This document shows positions 43,357 through 53,496 of a stretch of 64,000 nucleotides of DNA, in pieces. The stretch's first letter is position 1; every line of letters starts with the position of its first letter. The notes beneath the pieces are model-generated. The model did no database searches, was not told the origin of the DNA, and saw nothing but the letters and a program-made list of their open reading frames with translations. A program made the position numbers and the translations under genes. The stretch is from an uncultured Methylocystaceae bacterium (GTDB taxonomy: Bacteria > Pseudomonadota > Alphaproteobacteria > Rhizobiales > Beijerinckiaceae), in the NCBI GenBank assembly GCA_903870245.1, contig CAIQCB010000062.1, forward strand, positions 62,001-126,000, read 5' to 3'.

Positions 43357-44418
43357 TCAGGCTTTGCCGTGGTGAGCGTCGCTGCTGGACGGATCGAGCG
43401 GCCAGCGTGGCCGGGGCGCAAAGGCGAGATCATTGGTTAATCCCCGTCTCAGCCGCTCCAGCCCGGCCCACGCGATTATCGCGCCATTATCCGAACACAG
43501 GTTTGGCGGCGGCGAAATGAAACGCAAGCCGCTTTCGGCGCATAATCTTGTCAGTGCGCGGCGGATGGCGTTGTTGGCGCCGACGCCGCCGCCAATGACA
43601 AGCCCGTTGGCGCGTCCCGACGCTTCGCCAAACATTCTGAGCCCATTACGCACGCGATCAACGAGGACGTCGACAATAGCGGCCTGAAAAGACGCGGCGA
43701 GATCGCGTTTGTCCTGCTCGCCAAGCGCGCCGAGCTTGAGGATCTCCTGACGCGCCGCCGACTTCAGGCCGGAGAGCGAGAAATCAGCGCCGGGACGGCC
43801 CAGCATGGGCCGGGGCAAATCGAATCTTTGCGGATCGCCTTCAAGCGCCAGGCTCTCAAGCTGCGGGCCGCCGGGATAAGGCAACCCCAACATCTTCGCG
43901 ACCTTGTCGAAGGCTTCGCCGGCCGCGTCATCGACCGTCGACCCCAGTCGACGGTATTCGCCAACGTCGCGAACCGCGACAAGTTGCGTATGTCCGCCCG
44001 ATATGAGTAGCGCGACATAGGGAAAATCCAGACGATCCGTCAGGCGCGCGGTCAGCGCATGGGCTTCGAGATGATTGACCGCGATAAAGGGTTTACCGGC
44101 TGCGAGCGCCAGGGCTTTGGCCGCCGTGAGCCCGACCAGCACGCCGCCGATCAACCCCGGCCCGGCAGCGGCGGCCACGGCGTCGATCTGGGAAAGATCG
44201 ACTTTTGCATGCGCCAGCGCGCGGACAATGAGCGGAGCCAGCGCGTCGATATGGGCGCGCGCCGCAATCTCCGGGACCACGCCGCCATAGGCGGCGTGAC
44301 GCGCGATCTGACTTAGGACTTCGTTGGAAAGAATCTGTCCGCTCTCGCCGCCCAAAATATCCGACACGACCGCTGCGGCGGTTTCGTCGCAGGTCGTTTC
44401 GAGGCCGAGAACACGCAT
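43357..44418 (-). CDS. tsaD: tRNA N6-adenosine threonylcarbamoyltransferase
   Basis: TsaD transfers threonylcarbamoyl to A37 of ANN-decoding tRNAs (t6A). The 353-residue ASKHA protein begins [18 protein letters not shown] and has the metal-binding [23 protein letters not shown] and [16 protein letters not shown]. Length is normal. In many relatives hemC is divergent next to it; here a ~9.6-kb block separates them. Confidence 0.96.
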   Translation of the reverse strand: MRVLGLETTCDETAAAVVSDILGGESGQILSNEVLSQIARHAAYGGVVPEIAARAHIDALAPLIVRALAHAKVDLSQIDAVAAAAGPGLIGGVLVGLTAAKALALAAGKPFIAVNHLEAHALTARLTDRLDFPYVALLISGGHTQLVAVRDVGEYRRLGSTVDDAAGEAFDKVAKMLGLPYPGGPQLESLALEGDPQRFDLPRPMLGRPGADFSLSGLKSAARQEILKLGALGEQDKRDLAASFQAAIVDVLVDRVRNGLRMFGEASGRANGLVIGGGVGANNAIRRALTRLCAESGLRFISPPPNLCSDNGAIIAWAGLERLRRGLTNDLAFAPRPRWPLDPSSSDAHHGKA

Positions 44419-44475
44419 GTTTGCTCCTGAGGCAGACTAACGGAAAATGCCTAACCGATGGATGTTTGCAAAGGG

Positions 44476-45249
44476 TTACCCAACATCCACGTCTGGCGTG
44501 CGCCACATCAGGTGCTGACCGCTGTCTACGGCGATCATCTGGCCCGTGACGCTTTCGGCGCCATCGAGGTAAACAACGGCCTCGACGATCTGAGACAGCG
44601 GCACGGCGCTCTCAAGCAACACATGTCGGGTTTCATGCTCGAACGCAGCGACGTCGAGCATCTCGTTGGGCAACACCGGCCCTGGTCCCACGGCGTTGAC
44701 GCGAATTCGAGGCGCATAGGCTTGCGCAAGGGTTTGCGTTGCGGCCCAGAGTCCGGCCTTGGCCAGCGTGTAGGTGAAAAACTGCGGCGTAAGACGCCAG
44801 ACGCGTTGATCGATGAAATTGATGATCGAGCCGCGCCGGGAATCCGGCAGCGCGGCGGCGAAGGCCCGGGCCAGTTGCACGGGAGCCCGCAAATTGACGG
44901 CCAGATGACGATCAAAGCGCTCATTGGTGAAATCGAATGCCGTATCGACCTCGAAGATCGAGGCGTTGTTCACGAGGAGGACAGGCGGTCCAAAGAATTC
45001 TGCCGAACGCGCTACAACCTCATCGGTAGCCACGGGATCGCCAAGATCGGCCAGGACAAAGGCTGCACGACCACCCGCAGCGACAATATCTTTCACTGTG
45101 AGGGTCATGGCCTCGGCGGAATGCGTATGGCCATGCAAGACGACTGGTCGACCGCTCTGCGCAAACCGCTCGGCGACAGCGCGGCCGATCCGGCGCACGG
45201 CCCCGGTGACCAGAACAGGCGAGGACGAAGGATCGATGATGGTCGGCAT
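44476..45249 (-). CDS. Pteridine-reductase-like short-chain dehydrogenase
   Basis: A 257-residue SDR. The N-terminal motif TGAVRRIG (15-22) matches the TGxxxRxG form of pteridine reductases rather than the usual TGxxxGxG. The active site has FIDQRVWRLTPQFFTYTLAKAGL: an Asp takes the place of the SDR serine, followed by YxxxK, the Asp-Tyr-Lys arrangement of PTR1/FolM-type enzymes. So it probably reduces dihydropteridines to tetrahydro forms. It lies 14 bp after the gene at 45264-45596 and before tsaD. Confidence 0.82.
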   Translation of the reverse strand: MPTIIDPSSSPVLVTGAVRRIGRAVAERFAQSGRPVVLHGHTHSAEAMTLTVKDIVAAGGRAAFVLADLGDPVATDEVVARSAEFFGPPVLLVNNASIFEVDTAFDFTNERFDRHLAVNLRAPVQLARAFAAALPDSRRGSIINFIDQRVWRLTPQFFTYTLAKAGLWAATQTLAQAYAPRIRVNAVGPGPVLPNEMLDVAAFEHETRHVLLESAVPLSQIVEAVVYLDGAESVTGQMIAVDSGQHLMWRTPDVDVG

Positions 45250-45263
45250 CTCGTGCGACAGAG

Positions 45264-45596
45264 CTATTGTTGAAAGACGATGCGCGCCTGCAACAGCAAC
45301 GCGGTCATTTCGCTGGCGATGGCGGCGTCGCTGAGCTCCTCGTCTAGCTCCTCCAGTTTGTGGACCGAGGTGCCGTGTATGACCTCGGGATTAAAACCGG
45401 CAAGAGCCGCAAGCGCAAAGGCGCTCCTCGGGCAGGCGAGCGGATCGCCGATATTTTGAGAAAAAACCATAGCTTCCCGCTCCGTGCATCCGGCGCAATA
45501 CATAATGATTTCGTTGCGGGTCGCCTCGTCAAAAGGCCCTTCGCGCGCCTCCAGAGACAGAATCAGTTGCGCTGGTCTCGACATCTTTTCCGACAT
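45264..45596 (-). CDS. Small cytosolic protein of unknown function
   Basis: A 110-residue soluble protein. It has a CxxC-like pair in MYCAGCTEREAMVFSQ and a third Cys in DPLACPRSAF, and an acidic helical C-terminus (VHKLEELDEELSDAAIASEM). ATGs at 45596 and 45584 are both possible starts. No family recognised. It is 18 bp downstream of the giant GH94 gene and just upstream of the SDR gene, so it probably belongs to the same transcript. Confidence 0.62.
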   Translation of the reverse strand: MSEKMSRPAQLILSLEAREGPFDEATRNEIIMYCAGCTEREAMVFSQNIGDPLACPRSAFALAALAGFNPEVIHGTSVHKLEELDEELSDAAIASEMTALLLQARIVFQQ

Positions 45597-45614
45597 CTCA
45601 AAACATCCACCAGA

Positions 45615-48600
45615 TCAGGATATTTTCTTTCCACGGTATTCGACGCTTTCCAGACGCAGATCGCCCTTGGGCTCAAACGCGTCGGGACGAAGCTTCAGTT
45701 CACCGTTCTCGAATTCGATCCCCAGCATGGCGTAAGCCGCCGACATCATTCGCGCAGCGGCTCCCGTGTACCAGCTCCAGCCGCCATGTCCCACATAACC
45801 GGGGCCCTCGTAAACATCGGCCGGTTGCTGGTGCGGCGGCAAACCGTAAATATCCGCCTCGGCGGGCGTCGTCAGCTTGGAGATGGGGGAAATGGCGATC
45901 CATGTCTCGAAGGCCTGCCGGAACAGCGCTTCTGCGGATTGCGCGTCGCCCTCGGCGCGGGCCTGAACCGCGAGTTTCGCCAGCGCGTCAACAAACCACG
46001 ATACGCCATGCGAATACTGGCCGCCGTTTTCGCGAACGCCCGGCGGATATTCGGCGCTTCGGCCCGGATAGGGGCTGGAGTGCTCGTCATAGGCTGGCGT
46101 GACCAGCAGCACGCGGTTTGGACGGCCCAGAGCGGCGAGCGCGTTCTGGATTGTTTCTCGTCCACGCGAAGCGTCGACGGCATGGCTGAGTACAGGCCAT
46201 GAAGAGGTCATGGCGCTCATCGGATCAACGGGACGGCCATCGTCGGCGTAATCGCGCACATAACGATTTCCGATCCAGCATTTGTCGAGAGCGGCGCGTA
46301 ATTTGTCAGCACGCTCGCGATAGCGCGCGGCGCGGACCGCGTCGCCTTTCGACTCAAAGAGCGGCGCGATGTCCAACAGGATTCCATGCAGGAAGAATCC
46401 AAGCCAGACGCTTTCCCCGCGTCCCTTGGCGCCAACGAGGTGCATGCCGTCGTCCCAGTCGCCCGAACCAACCAGAGGAAGATCGTGCGCCCCGAAACGG
46501 GCGAGCGTGTAATCGATTGCGCGCGCGCAATGGCCAAGAAGCGTGTCCTTGTCACGCGACACCAGCGGCACCGTCGCCTCGCCCTCCTGTTCCTTTGGCA
46601 CAGGATTGGCTTCCAGGAACGGCTCGACCTGATCGAGAATGGCCTCGTCGCCGGTGCCCTTGACATAACGTATGGTTACGTAAGGCAGCCACAGATGCGG
46701 ATCTGAGGAATGAGTGCGGTCGGCGAGCCCGGTGCCGCCGTTGGGGGCGCGATGCCACCATTTGCAAGCGTCGCCTTCCAGATATTGATGACGGGCGTGA
46801 AGCAGGATTTGAGCGCGCGCCCGCTCCGGCGCGAGATGCACGAGCGGCAGAACGTCCTGCAACTGGTCACGATAGCCGGTGGCCCCTGAGCGCTGCGACG
46901 GGCCAGTGCGGCCCCACAAACGCGCCGCCAGCAGTTGATATGGCAGCCAGTCGTTCACGAGACGGTCGACGTCCGGACGATTGGTTTTGATCCTCAGAAC
47001 GGAAAGCTGGGCGTTCCAGGCTTTGCGGCTTTCCTCCTGTGCCTTGAGTGCATAGTTGACGTCGCGCCCAAGCGAGGCGAGCCGCTTGGCTTCGTCCATG
47101 TTTGTTGTTTGCCCGAGCGCCACGACGACCGTCGCCTCGCCGCCGCCGGGGATGTCGATGGCGCCACAAAAAGCGGCCACCTTGCGTTCGTGGTCCGGCG
47201 CGCCAGCGTCGGGATGGCCGTGTTCGACCATGTAGGGCAAGCGGGGATCCCGGCTTTCATGGCCAAGAAATCGGCGTCGCGAGGTTTCAGCGAATTCCGC
47301 CGGAATTGACGTCGAGACGAAAGCCCATCCCTTGACGAAGTTATTGCGCGGATTGCGATAGTATATTGTGCGCAGATCATCGTCGATCACCGATTCAACG
47401 GCGCCCAGACTTTCGGATGGCGTTTCGGCCAGCACAATCTCCATCGCCGGCACAATCTGCAGCAACCTTTCATGATCCGACATATTTCGGATACGCAACA
47501 ACTTGAATTCGATCGGCTCGGTCGGACTGACGAAGACCGTCATTTCCAGTTCGAGGGCGTCGCGCGTCGCACGATAGACGGCTTCGCCCGGCGCGAAGGT
47601 CACCTGATAATCAACGTCGCGTCGTCGCAAGGGCACGAAGGTGGGACTATGCGCATCGCCACGGGCGAGATCGTAGACGTAAATCATCTGGCCAGCCGGG
47701 GCCGTGCGGCCCTCGCCCATGCGAAAGGGCGTGAAGCTGTTCAGTCGCGAATTGCCGTGAAAGGAGAAGATGTCGCCATCGTTGGTCAGCACGGCGCCCT
47801 GCCCGACCGCATTGGCGATCACATGCGCAAATGGACGCGGCGTTCCTGGCCCTAGGGTCAGACGACGACCATCCTCCGAGAAAGCGAACCTGTGCGATTG
47901 CGGCGGCGGCGGCATGATCAAATTGCGTTGGCGCGACAAGGCCCTGTCGAGCGTCGCAGGCGCGGGCGGCACAATCTCCAGGTGGCGCGCGACGGCGTCC
48001 GTCGCCAGCCCCATGTTCTGCGCCCAACCGTCGAGGATGATTACCTCCGCCGAGCCGGAAGCTGCGATGTCGACCTCGACAAACAGACTCGCGCAGGGCT
48101 CGAAGCCATAAAGCAAGCCTTCATCGTCCGGATCGCGGGGATGGCTGAGGCCCAGCAGACTGTCCGGCGCCGTCGTTGGCCCCATGCCATAAAACCGTGA
48201 TTTTACATCTTCGTAACCGACGATCTTGAGCCGGGTGTCGGCGCCCGCGCCGATCGCATGAAAACCGATTTCCGGCGACAAACGACGATCGGCGTGACGC
48301 CGGGCCCCACCCTTGAGCAAGCGGTTTTGCGCAAAGATGGCGTTTAACGAACGCACATACCAAACACCGATATGCAGGGAGTTGTAGGCCGAATCTCGTA
48401 ACTCGACGCCTGTCTCGTTCAGAACCCATTCGCGCAGGCTGGCAAGCGTCAGTTTGCGGGCGCGCGGTTCGAGATTGACGATACGCAATCGCGTAACTTC
48501 AACGGCTTCGTCAGCCGCAAGCGACACACGGGCTTCGACGGCGAAACCATTCTGTTCGGTCATCAGAAAAAGACAATTTTCGCCGGCGTCGTTCAATGTG

Positions 48601-51059
48601 GCGGCGGCGCCGCATCGCGTCGGCGCTTCGCCAAGCGACCACAATTCGCCGCCCTCTTCGCGCAGATAGACGAAACGGCCGCGCGGATGCGCTGGGTCAT
48701 CCGGTCGTCGGGTTAGATCGATAGGTGGGCCGCCGCGCGCTACGCCCTCAATGCGCAAGGCGCCCTGACTGTCCTGAAACCACTCGCTGGTCATCAGCCC
48801 GTTTGTGAGTTTTAGCGGGCGCGATCCGGGCGAGCCGCCGGCGCCGGTAACGCCTTCAAGCGGGATCTTTTGCGCCTGAGCCAGTCGCGCGAGCAGGAAC
48901 ACCACAAGCCCCAGCGCCACGAAGGCGGCGTAAATCAGATAACCGCCGACCAGATAGGTGTAGGACGGCGGTCGCGACTGAACGAGTTGTTCCGCGCCGC
49001 TCCAGGCCTTGTCCCACTCCGCGCCATGAGGAATGTAAAACGGCAACAGCAAAGGCAACCATGTGCCAAAGCGGCGAATGCCCTCGGGAATAGCGCGGCT
49101 AATTTGCTCTTTGCCGACGAATTGCGCGGCTTTCTCATCCAGCGCGTCCCCGCCGACGAAGGACAGGTTTACCAGCGTTGCGACGCGAAGACCCATGTGA
49201 TCGAACCAGATCAGCACGCGCAAGGCGTCATAGGCGAGCATGGCCATGAAAATATCTACGCTCCACGACCGGAATTCGCCTTCAGGCAAAACGTAATTCA
49301 TCCAGGTGGCGACGCCGGTGCGGATCAAGCCGTCCTGATTGTACCAGGTGGGATCGGGGGCGGCCTTCAGGAATGAATAGATGACCGGCGCCATCCAGAG
49401 GCCCCATCGCAACACCCGAACGGCGTTTTCAATGAGCATGTCGAGGCCTTCCCAACTCGCCAGTTGACGCAGAGGCCGGAGGCTTCGGGTCATCAGCGCG
49501 GTCAGAAAGAAAAGATTGATCGAGAACAGGGGAGCCGCAAACACCCACTGAATAACGCCGGAAAAAGACTCGTCGTAAAGCAGGCGCGCGGCGCCATCCA
49601 CGGGTCCGAGATCGGTCGTTCCCCATTTCGAGAAGAGCGGCCTGATGATGTAATTTTCAACCGGCCGCCCGTCGCGGGCGTAATCAAGAGAATTATAGGC
49701 GGCAAACTTCTTAAGTATGGTTTCGACCTGGCCTATATCAAGATACCAGGCGACGGCGCCGGCGACAAAACCACCAAGCAGAATTCCCAGCGTATAAACA
49801 CGCCAGCTCCGGAAATGCTGTCTGCGCTTCCTGGACAGCTCGGCGCCGTCGAAAGCCGCGTCGACTCCGGCGTAAACCAGCGCACCGGCAATAAAGCCGA
49901 AAGCGAAACGTTCCCATCCTCCGGCCGCCGGTAAATTCATTGACAGGCCGATGGCTACCGCTGCGCCGGCGACAACGCCACGCGCGTAATTTGAGGGGCG
50001 CGCGAAGCATTCCTGAAGCCGCCCCAAAAATGGCGGCGTTGAGTCGGTGCTCTCAACAATGGCCCGGCCCAGTGGGAAAACGAACGCGCCGAGCGCAGCG
50101 GCTCCCAGAGGCCCGGTCGCCGAGATCAAACCCGCCAGCGGCGGGAATGAAGCCGCCAGACCCGCCCCCAAAACCACGCCCATGAAAACCAGGCCGTAAA
50201 TGAATCCCTTTTCGGCGCCAACGCGCCAGTCGTGATAGACCACGGCTGACAACGAAGGCGTCGCTCGCAGCAAACCCGCCAGAGATTGTGTGACCAGATA
50301 AGTTTCCCCCCACAGTCCGGCCTGTGCAAGGCCCACCAGCAACGCGGCGCAAATCGCGGCGAGCGGCCTTGGCAGATAGGGAGTCGCGTAGAGCGTTTCA
50401 GCCGAGGCGATGAAAGGGGTGAGCGAGGCCAGGAAGGCGGCGCCGAGCAAGATATGGTGCGGTCGCCACTGGGTGGGCAGGAAACGCCCCAAAGCCAGCG
50501 GCACGCCAACGACCACCGCCTCGTTCAGCAAGAATAACACTAGCGTGCGACCAAGCACCTTTCGCAACGCTTCGGGCGCCTCAACGCCAAATAACAGCGC
50601 CCCCCCGAGTTGTGTCACAGGCGGCGCGCCAAGCGCCAGCACAAGGCTGAAAATGAAGGGCAGCGCGAACAGGCCCGCGCGCAGGGCGATCCGCGACCTG
50701 GCGGCCAGCCCGGAGACGCCCAAAACGTAAAGACCGGCGGCGACTCCCGCGCCGACCGATGAAAATCGTATGATTTGATCCAGCGTCTCGGGCGCGCGCC
50801 AGAGCGGATTGGCCGGATCGCAGAAATAGGCAAAAAGCGTGATTACGATAAAGTCGATTGCGCTGGCCGCAGCCTGACGAGGCAGATCATGCGTCGGACG
50901 CAGCAAATAGATCGCGGCGGCGCCGGCAATCCCGGCGAGAATCGATCTGTCCCTGCCCTGCGCCGCTTCCATCACGCAGAGGCCGGTCAAAGCGAGACCG
51001 ATTAACAGGCGAACAATCACACCGCCAGACGTGTTCCCTTCGTTGCGGACCGCCGCCAT
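45615..51059 (-). CDS. Giant membrane protein with C-terminal GH94-type phosphorylase module
   Basis: A 1,814-residue protein. Residues 1 to ~731 hold many hydrophobic helices and no glycosyltransferase motif. From ~745 two beta-sandwich domains (about 745-1040 and 1080-1325) lead to a GH94-type (alpha/alpha)6 domain with SGATGYRDQLQD (1391-1402), VGSGDWDDGM and VRENGGQYSHG, ending GHGGWSWYTGAAARMM. The C-terminal half resembles that of cyclic beta-1,2-glucan synthase NdvB/ChvB, which is ~2,800 residues with a GT84 domain; that domain is absent here. It may therefore trim, phosphorolyse or export a glucan rather than make one. Orientation relative to the membrane cannot be decided from sequence. 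Confidence 0.83.
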   Translation of the reverse strand: MAAVRNEGNTSGGVIVRLLIGLALTGLCVMEAAQGRDRSILAGIAGAAAIYLLRPTHDLPRQAAASAIDFIVITLFAYFCDPANPLWRAPETLDQIIRFSSVGAGVAAGLYVLGVSGLAARSRIALRAGLFALPFIFSLVLALGAPPVTQLGGALLFGVEAPEALRKVLGRTLVLFLLNEAVVVGVPLALGRFLPTQWRPHHILLGAAFLASLTPFIASAETLYATPYLPRPLAAICAALLVGLAQAGLWGETYLVTQSLAGLLRATPSLSAVVYHDWRVGAEKGFIYGLVFMGVVLGAGLAASFPPLAGLISATGPLGAAALGAFVFPLGRAIVESTDSTPPFLGRLQECFARPSNYARGVVAGAAVAIGLSMNLPAAGGWERFAFGFIAGALVYAGVDAAFDGAELSRKRRQHFRSWRVYTLGILLGGFVAGAVAWYLDIGQVETILKKFAAYNSLDYARDGRPVENYIIRPLFSKWGTTDLGPVDGAARLLYDESFSGVIQWVFAAPLFSINLFFLTALMTRSLRPLRQLASWEGLDMLIENAVRVLRWGLWMAPVIYSFLKAAPDPTWYNQDGLIRTGVATWMNYVLPEGEFRSWSVDIFMAMLAYDALRVLIWFDHMGLRVATLVNLSFVGGDALDEKAAQFVGKEQISRAIPEGIRRFGTWLPLLLPFYIPHGAEWDKAWSGAEQLVQSRPPSYTYLVGGYLIYAAFVALGLVVFLLARLAQAQKIPLEGVTGAGGSPGSRPLKLTNGLMTSEWFQDSQGALRIEGVARGGPPIDLTRRPDDPAHPRGRFVYLREEGGELWSLGEAPTRCGAAATLNDAGENCLFLMTEQNGFAVEARVSLAADEAVEVTRLRIVNLEPRARKLTLASLREWVLNETGVELRDSAYNSLHIGVWYVRSLNAIFAQNRLLKGGARRHADRRLSPEIGFHAIGAGADTRLKIVGYEDVKSRFYGMGPTTAPDSLLGLSHPRDPDDEGLLYGFEPCASLFVEVDIAASGSAEVIILDGWAQNMGLATDAVARHLEIVPPAPATLDRALSRQRNLIMPPPPQSHRFAFSEDGRRLTLGPGTPRPFAHVIANAVGQGAVLTNDGDIFSFHGNSRLNSFTPFRMGEGRTAPAGQMIYVYDLARGDAHSPTFVPLRRRDVDYQVTFAPGEAVYRATRDALELEMTVFVSPTEPIEFKLLRIRNMSDHERLLQIVPAMEIVLAETPSESLGAVESVIDDDLRTIYYRNPRNNFVKGWAFVSTSIPAEFAETSRRRFLGHESRDPRLPYMVEHGHPDAGAPDHERKVAAFCGAIDIPGGGEATVVVALGQTTNMDEAKRLASLGRDVNYALKAQEESRKAWNAQLSVLRIKTNRPDVDRLVNDWLPYQLLAARLWGRTGPSQRSGATGYRDQLQDVLPLVHLAPERARAQILLHARHQYLEGDACKWWHRAPNGGTGLADRTHSSDPHLWLPYVTIRYVKGTGDEAILDQVEPFLEANPVPKEQEGEATVPLVSRDKDTLLGHCARAIDYTLARFGAHDLPLVGSGDWDDGMHLVGAKGRGESVWLGFFLHGILLDIAPLFESKGDAVRAARYRERADKLRAALDKCWIGNRYVRDYADDGRPVDPMSAMTSSWPVLSHAVDASRGRETIQNALAALGRPNRVLLVTPAYDEHSSPYPGRSAEYPPGVRENGGQYSHGVSWFVDALAKLAVQARAEGDAQSAEALFRQAFETWIAISPISKLTTPAEADIYGLPPHQQPADVYEGPGYVGHGGWSWYTGAAARMMSAAYAMLGIEFENGELKLRPDAFEPKGDLRLESVEYRGKKIS

Positions 51060-51270
51060 ACGCCCCCTCCAGCCGTTTTCAACGGCGATCGTTCCGCGAC
51101 AGTTATGCCGGAATATCGTTAATCGGCGGTATCAGCGGAATTTACGCTGATTTCACTTGCCGGAGGCAATAGCAAAAGTCGACCCCCTCGTCTTGCGAAC
51201 AGGCGAGAGACCTTCGCGACCGACGCAACTGGGTCTATAAAGCCAAAATGGCTGCTGCGGGTTCGCAAGC

Positions 51271-52011
51271 ATGAGCGTTCAGGACAAGATGGAAGACACT
51301 TCGCCGTCGATGGCAACCAAACCCGCTGCTAACGCCGTGACGGTTCCCTCAGCCGTCGACGCGCCGGCCGATGAGGCTGATTTTCCGCCTCGTCCCGATC
51401 ATGGCGCCTCTGCGTCCCTCGAGCCCCGGGTCGCCTCACTTTCGTTGGCCTTGCGTCGGGCGCGGATCGAAAACGCCGAGCAATCCCTGGCGCGCGTCGA
51501 TGTGCGCGCTGCGGAGTTTGCGCGTCTGGAGATGCTGGCCGAGGCTCTGGCCCCGGTTTTGGCCCAGACCCCGGAGGATTGCGATCTGTTCGACGTCGCT
51601 ATCGCGCGCGGCGCGACACCCCGCCTTTTCATCGACCACATCGGTTTCGTCGAGATGGCGAGCGACCGGCGGACCTATCGTTTTCTGCAGGACACCCGTC
51701 ACGGTCGGATCACATTGATCGAGAGCGACAGAATCGAAGAACTCGTCGATGCCGTCACCGACTATATCGCCCACCGGTTGATCGAACGCGACAAAGCCCT
51801 CGCCATCGATCACGCCAGCGGCGGCGCCTTCGCCGGGATTCGCCGGGCCACGGATAGGACGACGCCGCGAAAGTCTTTTCCGGAGTTGCTCGACGCCAGC
51901 GCCGGCTTTCAGGCCTATCTTTTTTTGGTTGAGGTTTGCGGCGCGACCGTATTCTTCACAATGCTGGCGGCGATCGCCTATTGGGTCTACCGGGGGAGCC
52001 TTTCCGGGTGA
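51271..52011 (+). CDS. Unknown protein with C-terminal membrane helix
   Basis: A 246-residue protein. The first ~45 residues are Ala/Pro/Asp-rich and disordered. A helical region follows (SLSLALRRARIENAEQSLARVDVRAAEFARLEMLAEALAP), then a mixed domain with FIDHIGFVEMASDRRTYRFLQDTRHGRITLIESDR. A single membrane helix is at the C-terminus (about 216-238, AYLFLVEVCGATVFFTMLAAIAYWVY), so it looks tail-anchored. The ribosome site is weak. No family recognised by name, but the folded middle part looks like a real protein. It is divergent from the GH94 gene. Confidence 0.72.
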   Translation: MSVQDKMEDTSPSMATKPAANAVTVPSAVDAPADEADFPPRPDHGASASLEPRVASLSLALRRARIENAEQSLARVDVRAAEFARLEMLAEALAPVLAQTPEDCDLFDVAIARGATPRLFIDHIGFVEMASDRRTYRFLQDTRHGRITLIESDRIEELVDAVTDYIAHRLIERDKALAIDHASGGAFAGIRRATDRTTPRKSFPELLDASAGFQAYLFLVEVCGATVFFTMLAAIAYWVYRGSLSG

Positions 52012-52017
52012 CTCCAC

Positions 52018-52905
52018 TCATCCGATAGCGACAGCCGGCGTTTCCACAATTTCCCCCGCCACATTGAGCTCCCGCCTGCGCATGGTGATCCGCACGCCGC
52101 GGTCCTCGCGCAGGATCTCGAAGAGATTATAGGCTGCTGCGGGATAATGGCCGCCCGGTCTGGCCGAGGCGGAAGCGACGCCAACAACCGGCGCATCGAC
52201 GCCGTGGGGACCGGCGATCCGTGACAGACTCGGCTTGTGATTGTGGCCATGAAGGATAAGTTCGGCGCCATGTCTGGCGATCACAGCCTCGAAGGCGCCG
52301 GCGTCGTCGAGCCCCCGCAAAATACGGGCGCCGCCGACGTTGGGCGGATGATGGACGAACACCACCCGCGTCAGCCCCTCAGCTCTGGTTCGGTCTAGCA
52401 GGACGCCGAGTCGCGCCAATTGCTCGGGCCCGAGCCGGCCCGAAGCGATGAAGGGACCTGTCGGGACGCCCGAATCCAGACCGATCAGGGCGACGCCGCC
52501 GCGTTTGCGAACATAAGGATAGCCATTCTGCGTCCCATCGCCGGTCGTCCATGGCGCAAATGTCTCGCGAAGCAGTTGGGTCGCCTCGACAACATAGGCG
52601 TCATGATTTCCGGGCGTGAAACTGACCTGTTGAGGCGAGCCTAGCGTGGACAGCCAATCCCTGGCTTGCGCAATCTCGGCGGCCAGTCCGATATTGACGA
52701 TATCTCCGGTCATCAGCACGTGATCGGGCGTCTGCGCCTTCAAATCCGCGACGATTCTGGCCAGCACGCCCATATCGTGCTGACCAGCCCGCTTATACAG
52801 CCAATTGGCGTAGCCTGTGGCCCGCTTGCCGAGCAGTTCAGCCAGATTGGGGCGAGGGATGGGTCCGATATGCGCATCGGATAGGTGAGCCAATAAAAAT
52901 GACAC
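52018..52905 (-). CDS. Calcineurin-like metallophosphoesterase
   Basis: A 295-residue phosphoesterase with all metal-binding blocks: LAHLSDAHIGP (DxH), MTGDIVN, FTPGNHDAY, VFVHHPPN and LHGHNHKP. Such proteins hydrolyse phosphodiesters (for example cyclic nucleotides or UDP-diacylglucosamine-like substrates); which one is unknown. The frame extends to 53019, but the GTG at 52905 begins at the conserved strand VSFLLAHLSDAH with GGAG upstream. It lies between, and convergent with, the gene at 51271-52011, and is divergent from the NUDIX gene. Confidence 0.88.
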   Translation of the reverse strand: MSFLLAHLSDAHIGPIPRPNLAELLGKRATGYANWLYKRAGQHDMGVLARIVADLKAQTPDHVLMTGDIVNIGLAAEIAQARDWLSTLGSPQQVSFTPGNHDAYVVEATQLLRETFAPWTTGDGTQNGYPYVRKRGGVALIGLDSGVPTGPFIASGRLGPEQLARLGVLLDRTRAEGLTRVVFVHHPPNVGGARILRGLDDAGAFEAVIARHGAELILHGHNHKPSLSRIAGPHGVDAPVVGVASASARPGGHYPAAAYNLFEILREDRGVRITMRRRELNVAGEIVETPAVAIG

Positions 52906-52970
52906 GCTTTTTCTGTCTCCGTCGCCGCAGACGACTAGAGCATCACGCGGGCTTTTGCCATAGTCGCGGC

Positions 52971-53477
52971 ATGTCCGTCTCTCAGGCCTCCGCGCCCGTC
53001 GATCCTCATCAACCCTCATTGAGGGCGCGGCTGGTTCATCGGGCCATCACCTTTGCAGCGCTTTTTAATCGCCCGATGACGCTGGGCGTGCGCGCTTTGG
53101 TGATCGATTCCGACAATCGCGTTATGCTGGTGCGTCACACTTATGTGACGGGCTTCTATTTGCCCGGCGGCGGCGTGGAGGCGGGCGAGACCATGGCCGG
53201 TTCTCTGGCGCGGGAGCTTGTCGAGGAATGCGGCGTTCATATTGTCGGGGAGCCGGAATTGCGGGGGATGTATCTCAATCGACGCAGTTCGCTGCGCGAT
53301 CATGTCGGTCTCTATGTGGTTCGCGAGTTTCGCTATGACGGACCGCGTCCACCCAACCGTGAAATCGCCGAAAGCGGTTTCTTTCCCGTCGAAAGCTTGC
53401 CTGAGGATGCGACGCCCGCAACAAGGGCGCGTATCGCAGAGCTGTTTGGCAATGCGCCGCTTTCGCCCTACTGGTGA
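52971..53477 (+). CDS. NUDIX hydrolase
   Basis: A 168-residue protein with a perfect Nudix box at residues 67-89 (GGGVEAGETMAGSLARELVE..CGV; all positions of GX5EX7REUXEEXGU fit). It is preceded by VRALVIDSDNRVMLVRHTY. The substrate, a nucleoside-diphosphate-linked compound, is not identifiable. The ATG at 52971 is chosen because upstream codons are Arg/Cys-rich and overlap the divergent gene's start. The EF-hand gene follows after 19 bp. Confidence 0.9.
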   Translation: MSVSQASAPVDPHQPSLRARLVHRAITFAALFNRPMTLGVRALVIDSDNRVMLVRHTYVTGFYLPGGGVEAGETMAGSLARELVEECGVHIVGEPELRGMYLNRRSSLRDHVGLYVVREFRYDGPRPPNREIAESGFFPVESLPEDATPATRARIAELFGNAPLSPYW

Positions 53478-53496
53478 GCACATCTGCAAGGCTGAG

